Source: Philodulcilactobacillus myokonensis
GTDB lineage: Bacteria > Bacillota > Bacilli > Lactobacillales > Lactobacillaceae
Assembly (NCBI RefSeq): GCF_027923585.1
Contig: NZ_BRPL01000002.1
Location: 682,001-746,000 of the forward strand
Reading direction: 5' to 3'
DNA length: 64,000 bases
The translations under genes and the position numbers were made by a program. A model generated the notes under the pieces. The model ran no database searches. It saw nothing but the letters and a program-made list of their open reading frames with translations, and was not told the origin of the DNA. Positions 7,983 to 17,301 of this stretch are shown here, piece after piece; position 1 is the first letter of the stretch; every line of letters begins with the position of its first letter.

Positions 7983-9680
7983 TTGGATTATAAACAAACA
8001 ATTGCTGATAATATCAGTTCAGCATTGGATCATAAAATTAATCGTAAGGATATTGAAGCTAAAATTGAAGTTCCCAAAAATTCTAAAATGGGTGATCTAG
8101 CTTTTCCAACATTTATTTTAGCTAAGGAATTACATCAAGCACCACAAATAATTGCTCAAAATTTAGTTAAACAAATTAATACTGAAGGATTTGATAAAGT
8201 TGTTGCAACTGGTCCTTATATTAATTTCTTTCTAAATAAATCTAAATTTAGCAATGATGTTTTGGACTTGATTTTAAAACAGCAACAAAACTATGGCAAT
8301 AATCAACGTGGTAATCAACGAAACGTTACAATTGATATGTCTTCACCTAATATTGCAAAACCAATTTCAATGGGGCATTTAAGATCAACCGTAATTGGAA
8401 ATTCAATTGCGAATATTTTATCTAAAAACGGCTACCATCCAATTAAAGATAATCACCTTGGTGATTGGGGAACCCAATTTGGTAAGTTAATCACGGCTTA
8501 TTTAAAATGGGGGAATGAAAAAGACGTTGAGGCTGACCCAATCAATAAGTTGGTTGAATACTATGTCCATTTTCATAAGGTTGATAAAGAACATCCTGAA
8601 CTTGATGATGAAGCACGTGAATGGTTCAAAAAGCTCGAAAATGGGAACCAAGAAGCAATTAATTTATGGAAATGGTTCAGAGATGTATCTTTAAAATCAT
8701 TTAATAAAACGTATGATAAATTGGGTGTTAAATTTGATACCTATAACGGTGAATCATTCTATAATGATAAAATGGATGAAGTTATCCAAATGTTGAAAGA
8801 TAAACACCTTCTAAAGAAATCACGCGGGGCTGAAATTGTTGATTTACAAAAATATAATTTGAATCCGGCATTAATTTTAAAGAGTGATGGTGCATCCCTT
8901 TATATTACACGTGATTTAGCAACTGCCATTTACCGTGATCGAACTTACCATCCTGCAATGAATCTATACGTTGTTGGTTCTGAACAAATTTTATACTTTA
9001 AACAGTTAAAGGCCGTTTTAAAGGAAATGGGAATTCCATCGGCTGATAATTTACATCACGTTCCATTTGGCTTAATTTTATCTAATGGACAAAAATTATC
9101 AACAAGATCCGGTCGCATCATCCTATTGAACAAGGTATTAGATGATTCTGTTAAACTTGCTAAGGAACAAATTCAAGAAAAGAATCCTGATTTGCCTAAT
9201 AAAGATAATGTTGCTAACGAAGTCGGTGTTGGTGCAATCATATTTGGTGATTTAAAGAATAATCGAATGGATAGCATCAATTTCGTTTTAAAAGATCAAT
9301 TACGGTTTGAAGGTGAAACTGGTCCATATGTTCAATATGCCCATGCTCGCGCTGAAAGTATTCTTAGAAAAGCTCACGTTAGTTCACAATCAATTGTGTC
9401 TGGTTCTAAATCAGTTAGTGATCCAGCAGCTTGGGATGTTTTAAAATTATTGAATGACTTCCCTCGAATTGTAAAAATGGCTTGTGACGAATTTGAACCG
9501 TCAGACATTGCAAAATATTCTTTGAAACTATCGAAAGCATTTAATAAATACTACGCTCATACTAAGGTCTTAGTTAAAGATGATGAATTAGTTGCTCGAT
9601 TATCATTAGTAAAAAGTATTTCAATCGTTTTGAAGGAAGCATTACGCTTATTAGGCGTAAAAGCTCCGGATCAAATGTAA
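7983..9680 (+). CDS. argS: Arginyl-tRNA synthetase
   Basis: The class I synthetase charges tRNA-Arg. The 565-residue protein has the N-terminal additional domain, the HIGH-type motif SMGHLRST near residue 130, a degenerate KMSKS region KLSTRSG near residue 371 and the C-terminal DALR anticodon domain. The start is TTG, chosen for the strong aggaggggt 6 nt upstream. It is preceded by its own T-box and followed by a terminator, so it is monocistronic apart from the leading tRNA-Gly. Confidence 0.97.
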   Translation: MDYKQTIADNISSALDHKINRKDIEAKIEVPKNSKMGDLAFPTFILAKELHQAPQIIAQNLVKQINTEGFDKVVATGPYINFFLNKSKFSNDVLDLILKQQQNYGNNQRGNQRNVTIDMSSPNIAKPISMGHLRSTVIGNSIANILSKNGYHPIKDNHLGDWGTQFGKLITAYLKWGNEKDVEADPINKLVEYYVHFHKVDKEHPELDDEAREWFKKLENGNQEAINLWKWFRDVSLKSFNKTYDKLGVKFDTYNGESFYNDKMDEVIQMLKDKHLLKKSRGAEIVDLQKYNLNPALILKSDGASLYITRDLATAIYRDRTYHPAMNLYVVGSEQILYFKQLKAVLKEMGIPSADNLHHVPFGLILSNGQKLSTRSGRIILLNKVLDDSVKLAKEQIQEKNPDLPNKDNVANEVGVGAIIFGDLKNNRMDSINFVLKDQLRFEGETGPYVQYAHARAESILRKAHVSSQSIVSGSKSVSDPAAWDVLKLLNDFPRIVKMACDEFEPSDIAKYSLKLSKAFNKYYAHTKVLVKDDELVARLSLVKSISIVLKEALRLLGVKAPDQM

Positions 9681-9694
9681 AGTAATTAATGATT

Positions 9695-9736
9695 AAAGTT
9701 TCTGATTATGTTTTAATACATAATTGGGAACTTTTT
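9695..9736 (+). terminator. Terminator of argS
   Basis: AAAGTTTCTGATTATG and CATAATTGGGAACTTT form an imperfect stem followed by a short T-run. Confidence 0.7.
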
Positions 9737-9769
9737 ATTATCTAATTGTAAAATTAGGTAAATTAAATA

Positions 9770-9778
9770 TGATATAAT
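9770..9778 (+). promoter_or_regulatory. Extended -10 promoter of the class A PBP gene
   Basis: TGATATAAT is a perfect extended -10 (TG-N-TATAAT), with no good -35 at normal spacing. The same element precedes ecsA. Confidence 0.6.
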
Positions 9779-9821
9779 TATCATAATTTAATCAATCCAT
9801 AAAAGAGATGCTTTTATTTAT

Positions 9822-11951
9822 ATGAATCAAATGAAATCACATAATCAGGATCGCAAACGTTGGTTTTTACAACTTTTGCATCGAATTAGAAAAAATTGGC
9901 ATAGACTATCTAAACGCTATCATTTAGTTAGAATGATGGTTGCTGCTTTATTATTAGTTGTTTTACTAATGAGTTCATTTTTAACTTTTAAAGCTAAAAC
10001 AATTGGTGTGGGGAATTTACATTCATCATTGAAGCAATCAACGGTAATTTATGATAATTCAAATCAAAATGCAGGTGAACTTTATTCTCAAAAGGGAACT
10101 TACGTTGGATTACAACGTATTTCTCAAAATATTCCCAACGCAATTTTGTCAACAGAAGATCGTAATTTTTATCATGAGTATGGTTTTTCATTTAAAGGAA
10201 TTGGGAGAGCATTTTTACTTGCCATTAAAAATAAAATTCTTCATCGAGATTACATTAGTGGCGGTGGGAGCACAATTACTCAACAGCTGGTAAAAAATGC
10301 TTATCTATCTCAACAGCAGACATTGAGTCGAAAATTAAATGAAATTTTTATTTCAATTCAAGTTGAAAATACTTATTCTAAGAATGCAATTTTAAGCATG
10401 TACATGAATAACGCTTATTTTGGTAATGGTGTTTATGGTGTTCAAGATGCATCTGAACGTTACTTTGGAATGTCAGCTGATCAACTGCCAATTCAGGATG
10501 CTGCCGTTTTGGCAGGAATGTTAACCAACCCAAGTGGATTTAATCCAGTTGATCACCCCAATCGGAGTAAAGCAAGAAGAAATGTTGTTCTAGATCTAAT
10601 GGCTGAAAATCATAAAATTAGTTATAGTCAAGCTAAACAGTATCAAAAAATGCCGATTAAAACGGTTGATAACTACTCTTATAAAAATAAATATAATTAC
10701 CCTTATTATTTTGATGCGGTGATTGATGAAGCAATTAACAAGTACGGACTATCAGAGAATGATATTATGAATCATGGTTACAAAATCTATACGACATTAA
10801 ATCAAAAGCAGCAGCAAAGTATGCAAAATGATTTTAATGATGATAACAATTTTCCACAAAACGCAAGTGATGGAACTAAGGTTCAAGCAGCTTCGGTTGC
10901 GGTAAATCCAAGTGATGGTGGCGTTAGTGCTGTCGTCGGTGGCCGTGGGCAACATGTGTTCAGGGGCTATAACCGTGCAACTGAAATCAAGCGTCAACCT
11001 GGTTCAACGATGAAACCGCTGGCGGTTTATACGCCGGCACTTGAAAATGGTTATAATTATGATTCAACGTTAGTTAATAAAAATCAAACTTATGGTAAAA
11101 ATCATTATCATCCTGAAAATTATGGGAATCAATATACCGGGAAAGTGCCTATGTACCAAGCTCTAGCTCAAAGTATGAATGCACCAGCTGTTTGGCTCTT
11201 AAATCAAATTGGCGTTAATAAGGGATACCATTCTGTTAAGAATTTTGGTTTGCCAATTAACAGTAGTGATAAAAACTTAGCGTTGGCATTAGGAGGATTA
11301 TCTAATGGTGTTTCTCCTCAACAAATGGCAGGGGCGTACACTTCTTTTGCTAACCATGGGGTGATGAATCAACCGCATTACATTCGTAAAATTGTTGATG
11401 CATCTGGACATGTAATTGTTGATAATACGACACCAAACAGCAAACAAGTCATGTCTAATTCGACTGCTAAACAGATGACTAGTATGATGCTTGGCGTATT
11501 TGATAACGGAACTGGTGCTGATGCCAAACCAAGTGGGTACCAAGTTGCAGGTAAAACTGGTAGTACCGAAGCTGATCAAACTGGTGATGCTGATGCTACC
11601 CGTGATAAATGGATTATTGGATATACTCCCAATGTCGTTTTAGTAACTTGGGAAGGATTTGATAATACTAATGCGGCCCATCATTTGGAAAACGTTAGTG
11701 GAACCGGAATTGGCCCATTGTTTAAAAATGAAATGCAATCAATTATTCCGACTACCAAGCAAAATAATTTTGACGTTAGTGATGCTCAAACAATGGCAGA
11801 AGATAAAAATAAAGGTAAGTCATCTAATAATATTTGGAATAATATTGAAAATGGTGCCGACAAGTTTAGTTCTGATGTTGGAAAGGGCGTTAATTCAATT
11901 AAGAATGGTGCCAATAATTTATATCAGAAAGCTAAACAATGGTTTAAATAA
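9822..11951 (+). CDS. Class A penicillin-binding protein (bifunctional glycosyltransferase/transpeptidase)
   Basis: This 709-residue protein polymerises and cross-links peptidoglycan outside the membrane. A cytoplasmic basic tail is followed by one membrane anchor (about 38-57). The GT51 domain shows TEDRNFYHEYG (about 111-121, catalytic Glu) and GGGSTITQQLVKN (about 147-159). The transpeptidase domain shows the active-site SxxK in GSTMKP (about 394), SMN (about 450) and KTGS (about 577). The C-terminus is a low-complexity Lys/Asn/Asp tail. It is monocistronic with its own promoter and terminator. It may be the PBP1A or PBP2A paralogue; I cannot tell which. Confidence 0.93.
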   Translation: MNQMKSHNQDRKRWFLQLLHRIRKNWHRLSKRYHLVRMMVAALLLVVLLMSSFLTFKAKTIGVGNLHSSLKQSTVIYDNSNQNAGELYSQKGTYVGLQRISQNIPNAILSTEDRNFYHEYGFSFKGIGRAFLLAIKNKILHRDYISGGGSTITQQLVKNAYLSQQQTLSRKLNEIFISIQVENTYSKNAILSMYMNNAYFGNGVYGVQDASERYFGMSADQLPIQDAAVLAGMLTNPSGFNPVDHPNRSKARRNVVLDLMAENHKISYSQAKQYQKMPIKTVDNYSYKNKYNYPYYFDAVIDEAINKYGLSENDIMNHGYKIYTTLNQKQQQSMQNDFNDDNNFPQNASDGTKVQAASVAVNPSDGGVSAVVGGRGQHVFRGYNRATEIKRQPGSTMKPLAVYTPALENGYNYDSTLVNKNQTYGKNHYHPENYGNQYTGKVPMYQALAQSMNAPAVWLLNQIGVNKGYHSVKNFGLPINSSDKNLALALGGLSNGVSPQQMAGAYTSFANHGVMNQPHYIRKIVDASGHVIVDNTTPNSKQVMSNSTAKQMTSMMLGVFDNGTGADAKPSGYQVAGKTGSTEADQTGDADATRDKWIIGYTPNVVLVTWEGFDNTNAAHHLENVSGTGIGPLFKNEMQSIIPTTKQNNFDVSDAQTMAEDKNKGKSSNNIWNNIENGADKFSSDVGKGVNSIKNGANNLYQKAKQWFK

Positions 11952-11959
11952 TTAGATTA

Positions 11960-11998
11960 AAAAAGGATTAACAAATTATAATTTGTTAATCCTTTTTA
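11960..11998 (+). terminator. Terminator of the class A PBP gene
   Basis: AAGGATTAACAAAT and ATTTGTTAATCCTT form a perfect 14-bp stem with loop tata and a T-run. Confidence 0.9.
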
Positions 11999-12041
11999 TT
12001 TGTTAACTGTTATAAGTTACTTTAACTAAAAAACATTAAAT

Positions 12042-12066
12042 AAAAAAGGTAACTAAATACCTTTTC
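12042..12066 (-). terminator. Terminator of prsA
   Basis: On the minus strand AAAGGTA and TTACCTTT form a short stem followed by six Ts, just past the prsA stop. Confidence 0.6.
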
Positions 12067-12080
12067 TATTAATAAATTAT

Positions 12081-12980
12081 TTACTTACTACTTGATGAAG
12101 ATTGCATGTAACCAGCTAAAACATTCTTCAAATCGTTATCTTGAATCTGAACGCCACCATTTTTAAGAACCTTAGAAATAACTTGTTGTCTAAATGATTG
12201 GTTATTCATTTCGCTATTAACGATTTGGTCTTTTAGTTCACTAATATGATTGTTATATGATCCTTTATTAGGGTGGTTGACCATTTGAATAACTTGGTAA
12301 CCAAATTGAGTTTTAACAGGGGCCTTAGTATATTCACCATTCTTCAAATTAAATGCAGCCTTCTTGAAATTAGCATCTAATGAACTATCAGTATTATCGA
12401 ATGGTGTTAAACGGCCACCCTTGTCCTTGTTAGATGTGTCTTGTGAATACTGTTTAGCAAGGCTTTCAAAGTTCTTACCATTTTTACTATTTAATTTATT
12501 AATAACATTATTGGCTTGGCTCTTACTCTTGAATAACATTTCATTAACAGTGACTTTAGGTTGGAAACTCTTGAATTGATTCTTTAACTTAGCAGTTGTA
12601 AAGGTAGTATTAGCTTTAACAGCCTGCTTAATTAATAATTGGGTTTTGATGTTATCTTTAAGGGTAGATGTTGTCATCCCTTGTTGTTGTAACATTGCAT
12701 CCAATTGAGAACCATATTGTTGTTTGTATTGATTAAACTGTGCATTAACATCTGATTCTTTAACTTGGCTTCCATATTCTTTTTGTAAGACTTTCTTAAT
12801 GATCATTTCTTGTAAAACGGCTTTACCGTTAGAAGTATTTTTCATGCTGCTATAGTATTCACTTTGGGTAATGCGACCTCCGTTAGTGATAGCAACGCTC
12901 TTGCTTCCACAGGCAACTAATGAGGTACTCATTAAGACACCTGCTAAACCAATTAGGATTTTTTTAGTGTTTTTATGCAT
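12081..12980 (-). CDS. prsA: PrsA, extracytoplasmic foldase lipoprotein (parvulin-type peptidyl-prolyl isomerase)
   Basis: PrsA helps exported proteins, including PBPs, fold at the membrane-wall interface. A lipoprotein signal ends in LVACG, so Cys24 should be lipidated. The N-terminal chaperone region is followed by a parvulin domain (about 135-230; VNEMLFKSKSQA, GGRLTPF, QFGYQVIQM). The C-terminus is Gln/Asn/Ser-rich. The 299-residue length is typical. It lies downstream of hit and the YtxH-like gene, the same company it keeps in Bacillus. All of the visible parvulin core motifs are intact. Confidence 0.95.
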   Translation of the reverse strand: MHKNTKKILIGLAGVLMSTSLVACGSKSVAITNGGRITQSEYYSSMKNTSNGKAVLQEMIIKKVLQKEYGSQVKESDVNAQFNQYKQQYGSQLDAMLQQQGMTTSTLKDNIKTQLLIKQAVKANTTFTTAKLKNQFKSFQPKVTVNEMLFKSKSQANNVINKLNSKNGKNFESLAKQYSQDTSNKDKGGRLTPFDNTDSSLDANFKKAAFNLKNGEYTKAPVKTQFGYQVIQMVNHPNKGSYNNHISELKDQIVNSEMNNQSFRQQVISKVLKNGGVQIQDNDLKNVLAGYMQSSSSSK

Positions 12981-13063
12981 GTTAAATAACAGATCCTTTC
13001 AATCATAATATTTTACACACCCTTAAATATAACATATTTCAGCCTATAATCATCAAAAAAATT

Positions 13064-13360
13064 TTAATTCTTCATATTTTCTAATGTATGATTGATTTTA
13101 TTAATTTTAGGTTTAATTTTAAATTGGAAATCATTCAATTCCGTTTGAAAATCATTTAATGCTTTTTTAGCAGTGGGAATTGTCTTTTTAAATTGATTCA
13201 ATTGCTTTGAAACATTTTTAGAATTTTTTTGAACCCGTTTAGCATCATTCATTTTTTCTTTGCTAATTTGGACTAATTCTTTAAAATGATTTGAATTAAA
13301 GAATAGATAACCAACTAACATGGAACTTGCACCAATTGTAATGCTAATCGATTTTTTCAT
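13064..13360 (-). CDS. YtxH/YhaH-like membrane-anchored coiled-coil protein
   Basis: This 98-residue protein has one N-terminal hydrophobic segment (about 5-22) followed by a long Lys/Asn/Gln-rich helical stretch with heptad-like spacing, giving a single-span membrane protein with a coiled-coil tail. The start ATG overlaps the hit stop by one base, implying coupling. Its position between hit and prsA is that of B. subtilis yhaH, which has a YtxH domain; the similarity is in layout more than in residues. No function is established. Confidence 0.6.
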   Translation of the reverse strand: MKKSISITIGASSMLVGYLFFNSNHFKELVQISKEKMNDAKRVQKNSKNVSKQLNQFKKTIPTAKKALNDFQTELNDFQFKIKPKINKINHTLENMKN

Positions 13361-13791
13361 TATTTATCCTCCAATTGGCTGGAAATTTTTTGTTGAAGTT
13401 TTTTAAAATCATCTTTACTATATTTTTTAGAATTATCAACAAATTTCATACTGAATCCATCGTGATCACTATATCTTGGAATTAAATGAAAATGGGAGTG
13501 AAATACAGATTGTGAGGCAATTTTTCCATTATTATTAATAATGTTCATTCCCTTGATTTTAGGATTGGATTTTTTAATTGCTCTCGCGATTTTAGGAATT
13601 CTCGAGAAGACATCACTAGCAAATTTAGCATCATATTCATAAATATTTGGAACATGTTTTTTCGGAATTACAAGTGTATGGCCAGGAGTTGCCTGTGAAA
13701 TATCTAAAAATGCTTTAACGACGTTGTCTTCATAGATAGTGTAACTTGGTATTTCGTTTCTTATGATTTTACAGAAAATACAATCTTTCAT
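13360..13791 (-). CDS. hit: HIT-family nucleotide hydrolase
   Basis: The 143-residue protein has the zinc-site opening CIFCKII and the histidine triad SVFHSHFHLIPRY near residues 96-108. HIT proteins hydrolyse dinucleoside polyphosphates or nucleoside phosphoramidates. It starts the hit-(YtxH-like)-prsA transcript and is divergent from ecsA, as in Bacillus. The substrate is not predictable. Confidence 0.93.
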   Translation of the reverse strand: MKDCIFCKIIRNEIPSYTIYEDNVVKAFLDISQATPGHTLVIPKKHVPNIYEYDAKFASDVFSRIPKIARAIKKSNPKIKGMNIINNNGKIASQSVFHSHFHLIPRYSDHDGFSMKFVDNSKKYSKDDFKKLQQKISSQLEDK

Positions 13792-13856
13792 AATGAAAAT
13801 CTCCTTTAACTATTATTATGTTTATTATACACTACAAAAATATTGCCTTAAAATTA

Positions 13857-13865
13857 TGATATAAT
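13857..13865 (+). promoter_or_regulatory. Extended -10 promoter of ecsAB
   Basis: TGATATAAT matches the extended -10 consensus and lies 36 bp before the ecsA start. The flanks attatgatataatta resemble those before the class A PBP gene. Confidence 0.6.
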
Positions 13866-13900
13866 TAAATTATATTAAATTAAGTTGAGGAAGTGAATTA

Positions 13901-14635
13901 ATGGCTTTAAATGTATCACACGTTGTTGGTGGTTATTCTCAAATCCCAGTATTAAAGGATATTTCCTTTGACGTTAAGGATGGCGAATTAGTAGGATTAA
14001 TTGGCCTAAACGGTGCTGGGAAATCAACGACAATTAATCATATTATTGGAATCTTAAAACCATTCTCTGGGACAATTATGATTAATGGAAAAACAATCGA
14101 AAATGATAATCGCGATTATAAAAAGCAAATTGCGTATATCCCAGAAATTCCAGTTCTTTATCCAGAATTAACTTTAAAAGAACATCTTGAAATGACGATG
14201 ATGGCTTACCATTTAAATCATACTCAAGCTTGGAAAGAGGCAAAGCGCTTGCTTCGAATTTTCAGACTAGATAATAAATTAAATTGGTTCCCTGCAAATT
14301 TTTCTAAGGGTATGAAACAAAAAGTAATGATTGTTTGTGCTTTTATAACTAATGCTAAATTATTTATTATTGATGAGCCGTTTTTAGGGTTAGATCCATT
14401 AGCTGTATCTGATCTAATTGATTTGATTAAGCAACAAAAACAAAAGGGGAGTAGTATTTTAATGTCTACCCATGTATTAGATACAGCCGAACGTTTTTGT
14501 GACCGTTTTGTGCTTATTCATGGTGGCAAAATTAGAACTGAAGGAACATTAGAACAGTTAAGAAAAAAATTTCCACATGCTGGTTCATCATTAAATGATA
14601 TTTATTTAAGCCTTGCTAGGGATGATCGACAATGA
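13901..14635 (+). CDS. ecsA: EcsA, ABC transporter ATP-binding subunit
   Basis: The 244-residue ATPase has Walker A GLNGAGKST (about 38-46), signature FSKGMKQK (about 137), Walker B LFIIDEPFLGLD (about 157) and the switch His in STHVLD. With the permease encoded 4 bp inside its end it forms the Ecs exporter, which in Bacillus and Staphylococcus affects protein secretion and envelope protease function. The divergent hit-prsA unit is the conserved partner neighbourhood and supports EcsA over other ABC ATPases. Confidence 0.9.
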   Translation: MALNVSHVVGGYSQIPVLKDISFDVKDGELVGLIGLNGAGKSTTINHIIGILKPFSGTIMINGKTIENDNRDYKKQIAYIPEIPVLYPELTLKEHLEMTMMAYHLNHTQAWKEAKRLLRIFRLDNKLNWFPANFSKGMKQKVMIVCAFITNAKLFIIDEPFLGLDPLAVSDLIDLIKQQKQKGSSILMSTHVLDTAERFCDRFVLIHGGKIRTEGTLEQLRKKFPHAGSSLNDIYLSLARDDRQ

Positions 14636-15840
14636 AAACACTTTTTAAGACAAGATTGAGTCACCATTTGATGGAATTAGCTAAATACTTACGTTATGTT
14701 TTAAATGACTTCTTTGTAATTGCAATGATGTTTTTTGTTGGTGGATTAGGTTATGAGTATTCTAATTTATTAAAAACACTCCATCCCGGTTTAGCCTGGA
14801 CTAATTGGGTAATCTTGATTGTCCTTTTTTTATCTGTTCAAATAGGGCGTTACGCAACGTTTTTAAAACAACCTGATTATGTATTTTTATTACCTGAAGA
14901 ATATAGTTTACATCAATATTTAAAACAATCATTTAATTATAGTTTATTAATGGCTGGGATAATTCAAATTTTAGTTTGGTTTATTTTATTGCCATTTATT
15001 GAGGTAACCAATCACGCTAATAATATTGATTTAATTAGTTATTTAATTATGATTTTAGTGATTAAATTTATTTGGTTATCCAGTAATTTAATGGGTGGAT
15101 ATCGAATTAATATTTATAAATTCAATCGAACGTTTCTATTAAAGTGGTTATTACCATTTATTACTATTTCCGTTGCTGTTTTTGTAAATCCGTTATTGGG
15201 ATGCTTAATCTCAATTATTTTCGCAATTGCAGTTCAATTTAAATTGAACCAGTGGTCACATTCATCATTGGATTGGTTGTTTTTGATTAATAATGAGGAA
15301 AAAAGGATGCACGATCTTTATCAATTTTTTAATTTGTTTACAGATGTTCCTAAAGTTAATCCGAAACCAAAACGAAGAAAGTATTTGGATCGAATTTTAA
15401 ATCAAATTCACCCAACTCAAAAAAACATATACCTATACTTGTATTCAAGAGGAATTTCACGTGATTCAAAATTCAGTAATTTATATTTAAGATTGACAAT
15501 TATTGGAATGGTATTGTTATTATTCATCCATGGAGAGGCTTTACCATTGTTTTTAAACGTTCTTTTTATTTATATGATTGGATTTCAGCTAATTCCATTT
15601 TATTTTCACTTCGATGATAATGTATTTATGCATATCTATCCGTTAGATCAAACTAATCAAATCCAGAGTTTTGAAAGAATAATCACGGGATTGCTTTTAT
15701 TTTCTTCTATTTTATTCTGGATTGTATCGTTTATTGCCAACTTATCAGTTATCACTTCTATCTTAATTTTGATTATTGACTTAGTTGAAATTTATATTTT
15801 TAAACGATTTTATATTCGAAAACGAATTCAAAAAAATTAA
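14632..15840 (+). CDS. ecsB: EcsB, ABC transporter permease subunit
   Basis: The 402-residue membrane protein has about eight hydrophobic segments in two groups (about 25-190 and 285-390) separated by a basic cytoplasmic region (about 195-280), as in EcsB. Its ATG overlaps the ecsA stop (ATGA), so the two subunits are translationally coupled. The transported substrate is unknown in the family. Confidence 0.88.
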   Translation: MKTLFKTRLSHHLMELAKYLRYVLNDFFVIAMMFFVGGLGYEYSNLLKTLHPGLAWTNWVILIVLFLSVQIGRYATFLKQPDYVFLLPEEYSLHQYLKQSFNYSLLMAGIIQILVWFILLPFIEVTNHANNIDLISYLIMILVIKFIWLSSNLMGGYRINIYKFNRTFLLKWLLPFITISVAVFVNPLLGCLISIIFAIAVQFKLNQWSHSSLDWLFLINNEEKRMHDLYQFFNLFTDVPKVNPKPKRRKYLDRILNQIHPTQKNIYLYLYSRGISRDSKFSNLYLRLTIIGMVLLLFIHGEALPLFLNVLFIYMIGFQLIPFYFHFDDNVFMHIYPLDQTNQIQSFERIITGLLLFSSILFWIVSFIANLSVITSILILIIDLVEIYIFKRFYIRKRIQKN

Positions 15841-15847
15841 AAACAGC

Positions 15848-15878
15848 TTGACGGTAAAGTAGTCTAAACTGTTAAAAT
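15848..15878 (+). promoter_or_regulatory. Candidate promoter of trmB
   Basis: TTGACG and TAAAAT are separated by 19 bp; the spacing is long, so activity is uncertain. Confidence 0.5.
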
Positions 15879-15911
15879 AAAATTAAAGGTGAATGAAGGA
15901 GAATAAATCGT

Positions 15912-16562
15912 ATGCGGGTTAGAAATAAACCGTGGGCAGAACCGTATATTACTGCTCATCCAAATTGGATTGTTACCAATCCAGATCGATGGATTGGAAA
16001 ATGGAAAGAACGTTTTCCGAATCCTAACCAGCCATTACAATTAGAAATTGGGACTGGAAAAGGTCAGTTTATCGTTGAAATGGCCAAAAAATATCCCCAA
16101 ATTAATTTCTTGGGGATTGAGATTCAAACATCAGTGATTGCGATGGCATTAAGAAAAGCGGTTAATAACGAATTAACAAACATTCAGTTTCTACATACTG
16201 ATGGAATTATGGTTGATCGATTATTTAACCAGAATGAAGTTGATGCCATTTACTTAAATTTTTCTGATCCATGGCCTAAAAAGAGGCATGAAAAACGGCG
16301 CTTAACTTCACCACGTTTTTTAAATAGTTATTCTAAAGTATTAAGTCCAGATGCACCAATTAAATTTAAAACTGATAATCGCGGCTTATTTGAATATTCA
16401 CTTAAAACATTTAACAATCAAGGATTGGTATTTGACGATATTAGTCTTAATTTGCATAATAGTCCTGAAAATAAAAATAATGTTCAAACTGAATATGAAG
16501 AAAAATTTAGTCAAAATGGACCCATTTATCAGGCAGTCGTTCATTTTAATCGAAAAAACTGA
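15912..16562 (+). CDS. trmB: tRNA (guanine-46-N7)-methyltransferase TrmB
   Basis: TrmB adds m7G46 to tRNA using SAM. The 216-residue protein shows the SAM-binding motif EIGTGKGQF (about 43-51), FLGIEIQ, and the family signature FSDPWPKKRHEKRRL (about 117-131). Its 3' end overlaps a convergent small gene by 22 bp with no terminator between them. It precedes ytpP, as in Bacillus relatives. Confidence 0.96.
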   Translation: MRVRNKPWAEPYITAHPNWIVTNPDRWIGKWKERFPNPNQPLQLEIGTGKGQFIVEMAKKYPQINFLGIEIQTSVIAMALRKAVNNELTNIQFLHTDGIMVDRLFNQNEVDAIYLNFSDPWPKKRHEKRRLTSPRFLNSYSKVLSPDAPIKFKTDNRGLFEYSLKTFNNQGLVFDDISLNLHNSPENKNNVQTEYEEKFSQNGPIYQAVVHFNRKN

Positions 16563-16837
16563 GTAATTTTACCATTGTTATTAGCAATGAATTTAAATTG
16601 ATTAATCTCATGACCAGATTGGATGTTAATTCCGCCAATGAATGCCTTTTGTTTCTTATAATAATGGATCCATGTTCCATAAATGGCTTTATTTCTAAAT
16701 TTAGATTTAATTGTCTTGATAATTTGATTTTCAATTTGATCATGATGCTTTTTTATGATCATATTTACGTTGACACTAGTTATAATTGATATAATACTTA
16801 ATCCAACAATCAAGGCTTCTAATTGATGCTTTTTCAT
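16541..16837 (-). CDS. Unrecognised small membrane-anchored protein
   Basis: I do not recognise this 98-residue protein. It has one N-terminal membrane segment (about 8-29), a Lys-rich stretch, and a C-terminal segment with alternating hydrophobic residues that could form a small beta-rich extracytoplasmic domain. The start was placed at 16837 because ggaggt lies 7 nt upstream; a more upstream ATG at 16852 would leave the RBS inside the gene. The 3' end overlaps trmB in convergent orientation. The good RBS and a reading frame maintained across the overlap suggest it is real. Confidence 0.6.
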   Translation of the reverse strand: MKKHQLEALIVGLSIISIITSVNVNMIIKKHHDQIENQIIKTIKSKFRNKAIYGTWIHYYKKQKAFIGGINIQSGHEINQFKFIANNNGKITQFFRLK

Positions 16838-16960
16838 TATTAATACCTCCAAATTAACATTAATTACTTTTAGTATAAATCAAACTATAATTAAGCACAC
16901 TTACATTGTTTTTAGTATAATGAATTAATGGAGAGTTAATGAAATGGGGGGGCTTTATTT

Positions 16961-17281
16961 ATGGAAAAGATTGAAAATGCAACTAAAAAGACACTTGATA
17001 AGCGAATTAAAAATGGAAAGTATGTTCTATTTTTTAATGCAACCTGGTGCTCTGATTGTAATTTTATTAAACCAGCAATGCCTGATATTGTAAAAGATTA
17101 TCCAAATTATCATTTTATTTCTGTTGATCGTGATCATAATATGGATTTAGCTCGTGATATGAATATTTTTGGAATTCCAAGTTTTGTTGTATTCAATAAT
17201 GGTAAAGAAATTGGTAGATTAGTTAATAAAGATCGTAAAACAAAAGATGAAATTGAAAAATTTCTTGATTCATTAAAATAA
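16961..17281 (+). CDS. ytpP: Thioredoxin-like protein YtpP
   Basis: The 106-residue thioredoxin-fold protein has a redox motif WCSDC (about residues 28-32) in place of the usual WCGPC, and the cis-Pro loop GIPSFVVF. There is no signal peptide, so it is cytosolic. ytpR begins within about 20 bp. The position in a ytpP-ytpR-sftA-murC order matches Bacillus. The WCSDC motif suggests a redox potential different from the main thioredoxin. Confidence 0.88.
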   Translation: MEKIENATKKTLDKRIKNGKYVLFFNATWCSDCNFIKPAMPDIVKDYPNYHFISVDRDHNMDLARDMNIFGIPSFVVFNNGKEIGRLVNKDRKTKDEIEKFLDSLK

Positions 17282-17301
17282 AAACGAGGGTGTTAAATAG
17301 A

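Noticed and set aside
10797-11579. Minus-strand open frames inside the class A PBP gene
   Set aside because: They have no RBS or recognisable protein features and lie fully within a well-supported gene.
16838-16852. Upstream ATG at 16852 for the small minus-strand protein
   Set aside because: The ggaggt RBS would fall inside the coding region; the ATG at 16837 has correct spacing.
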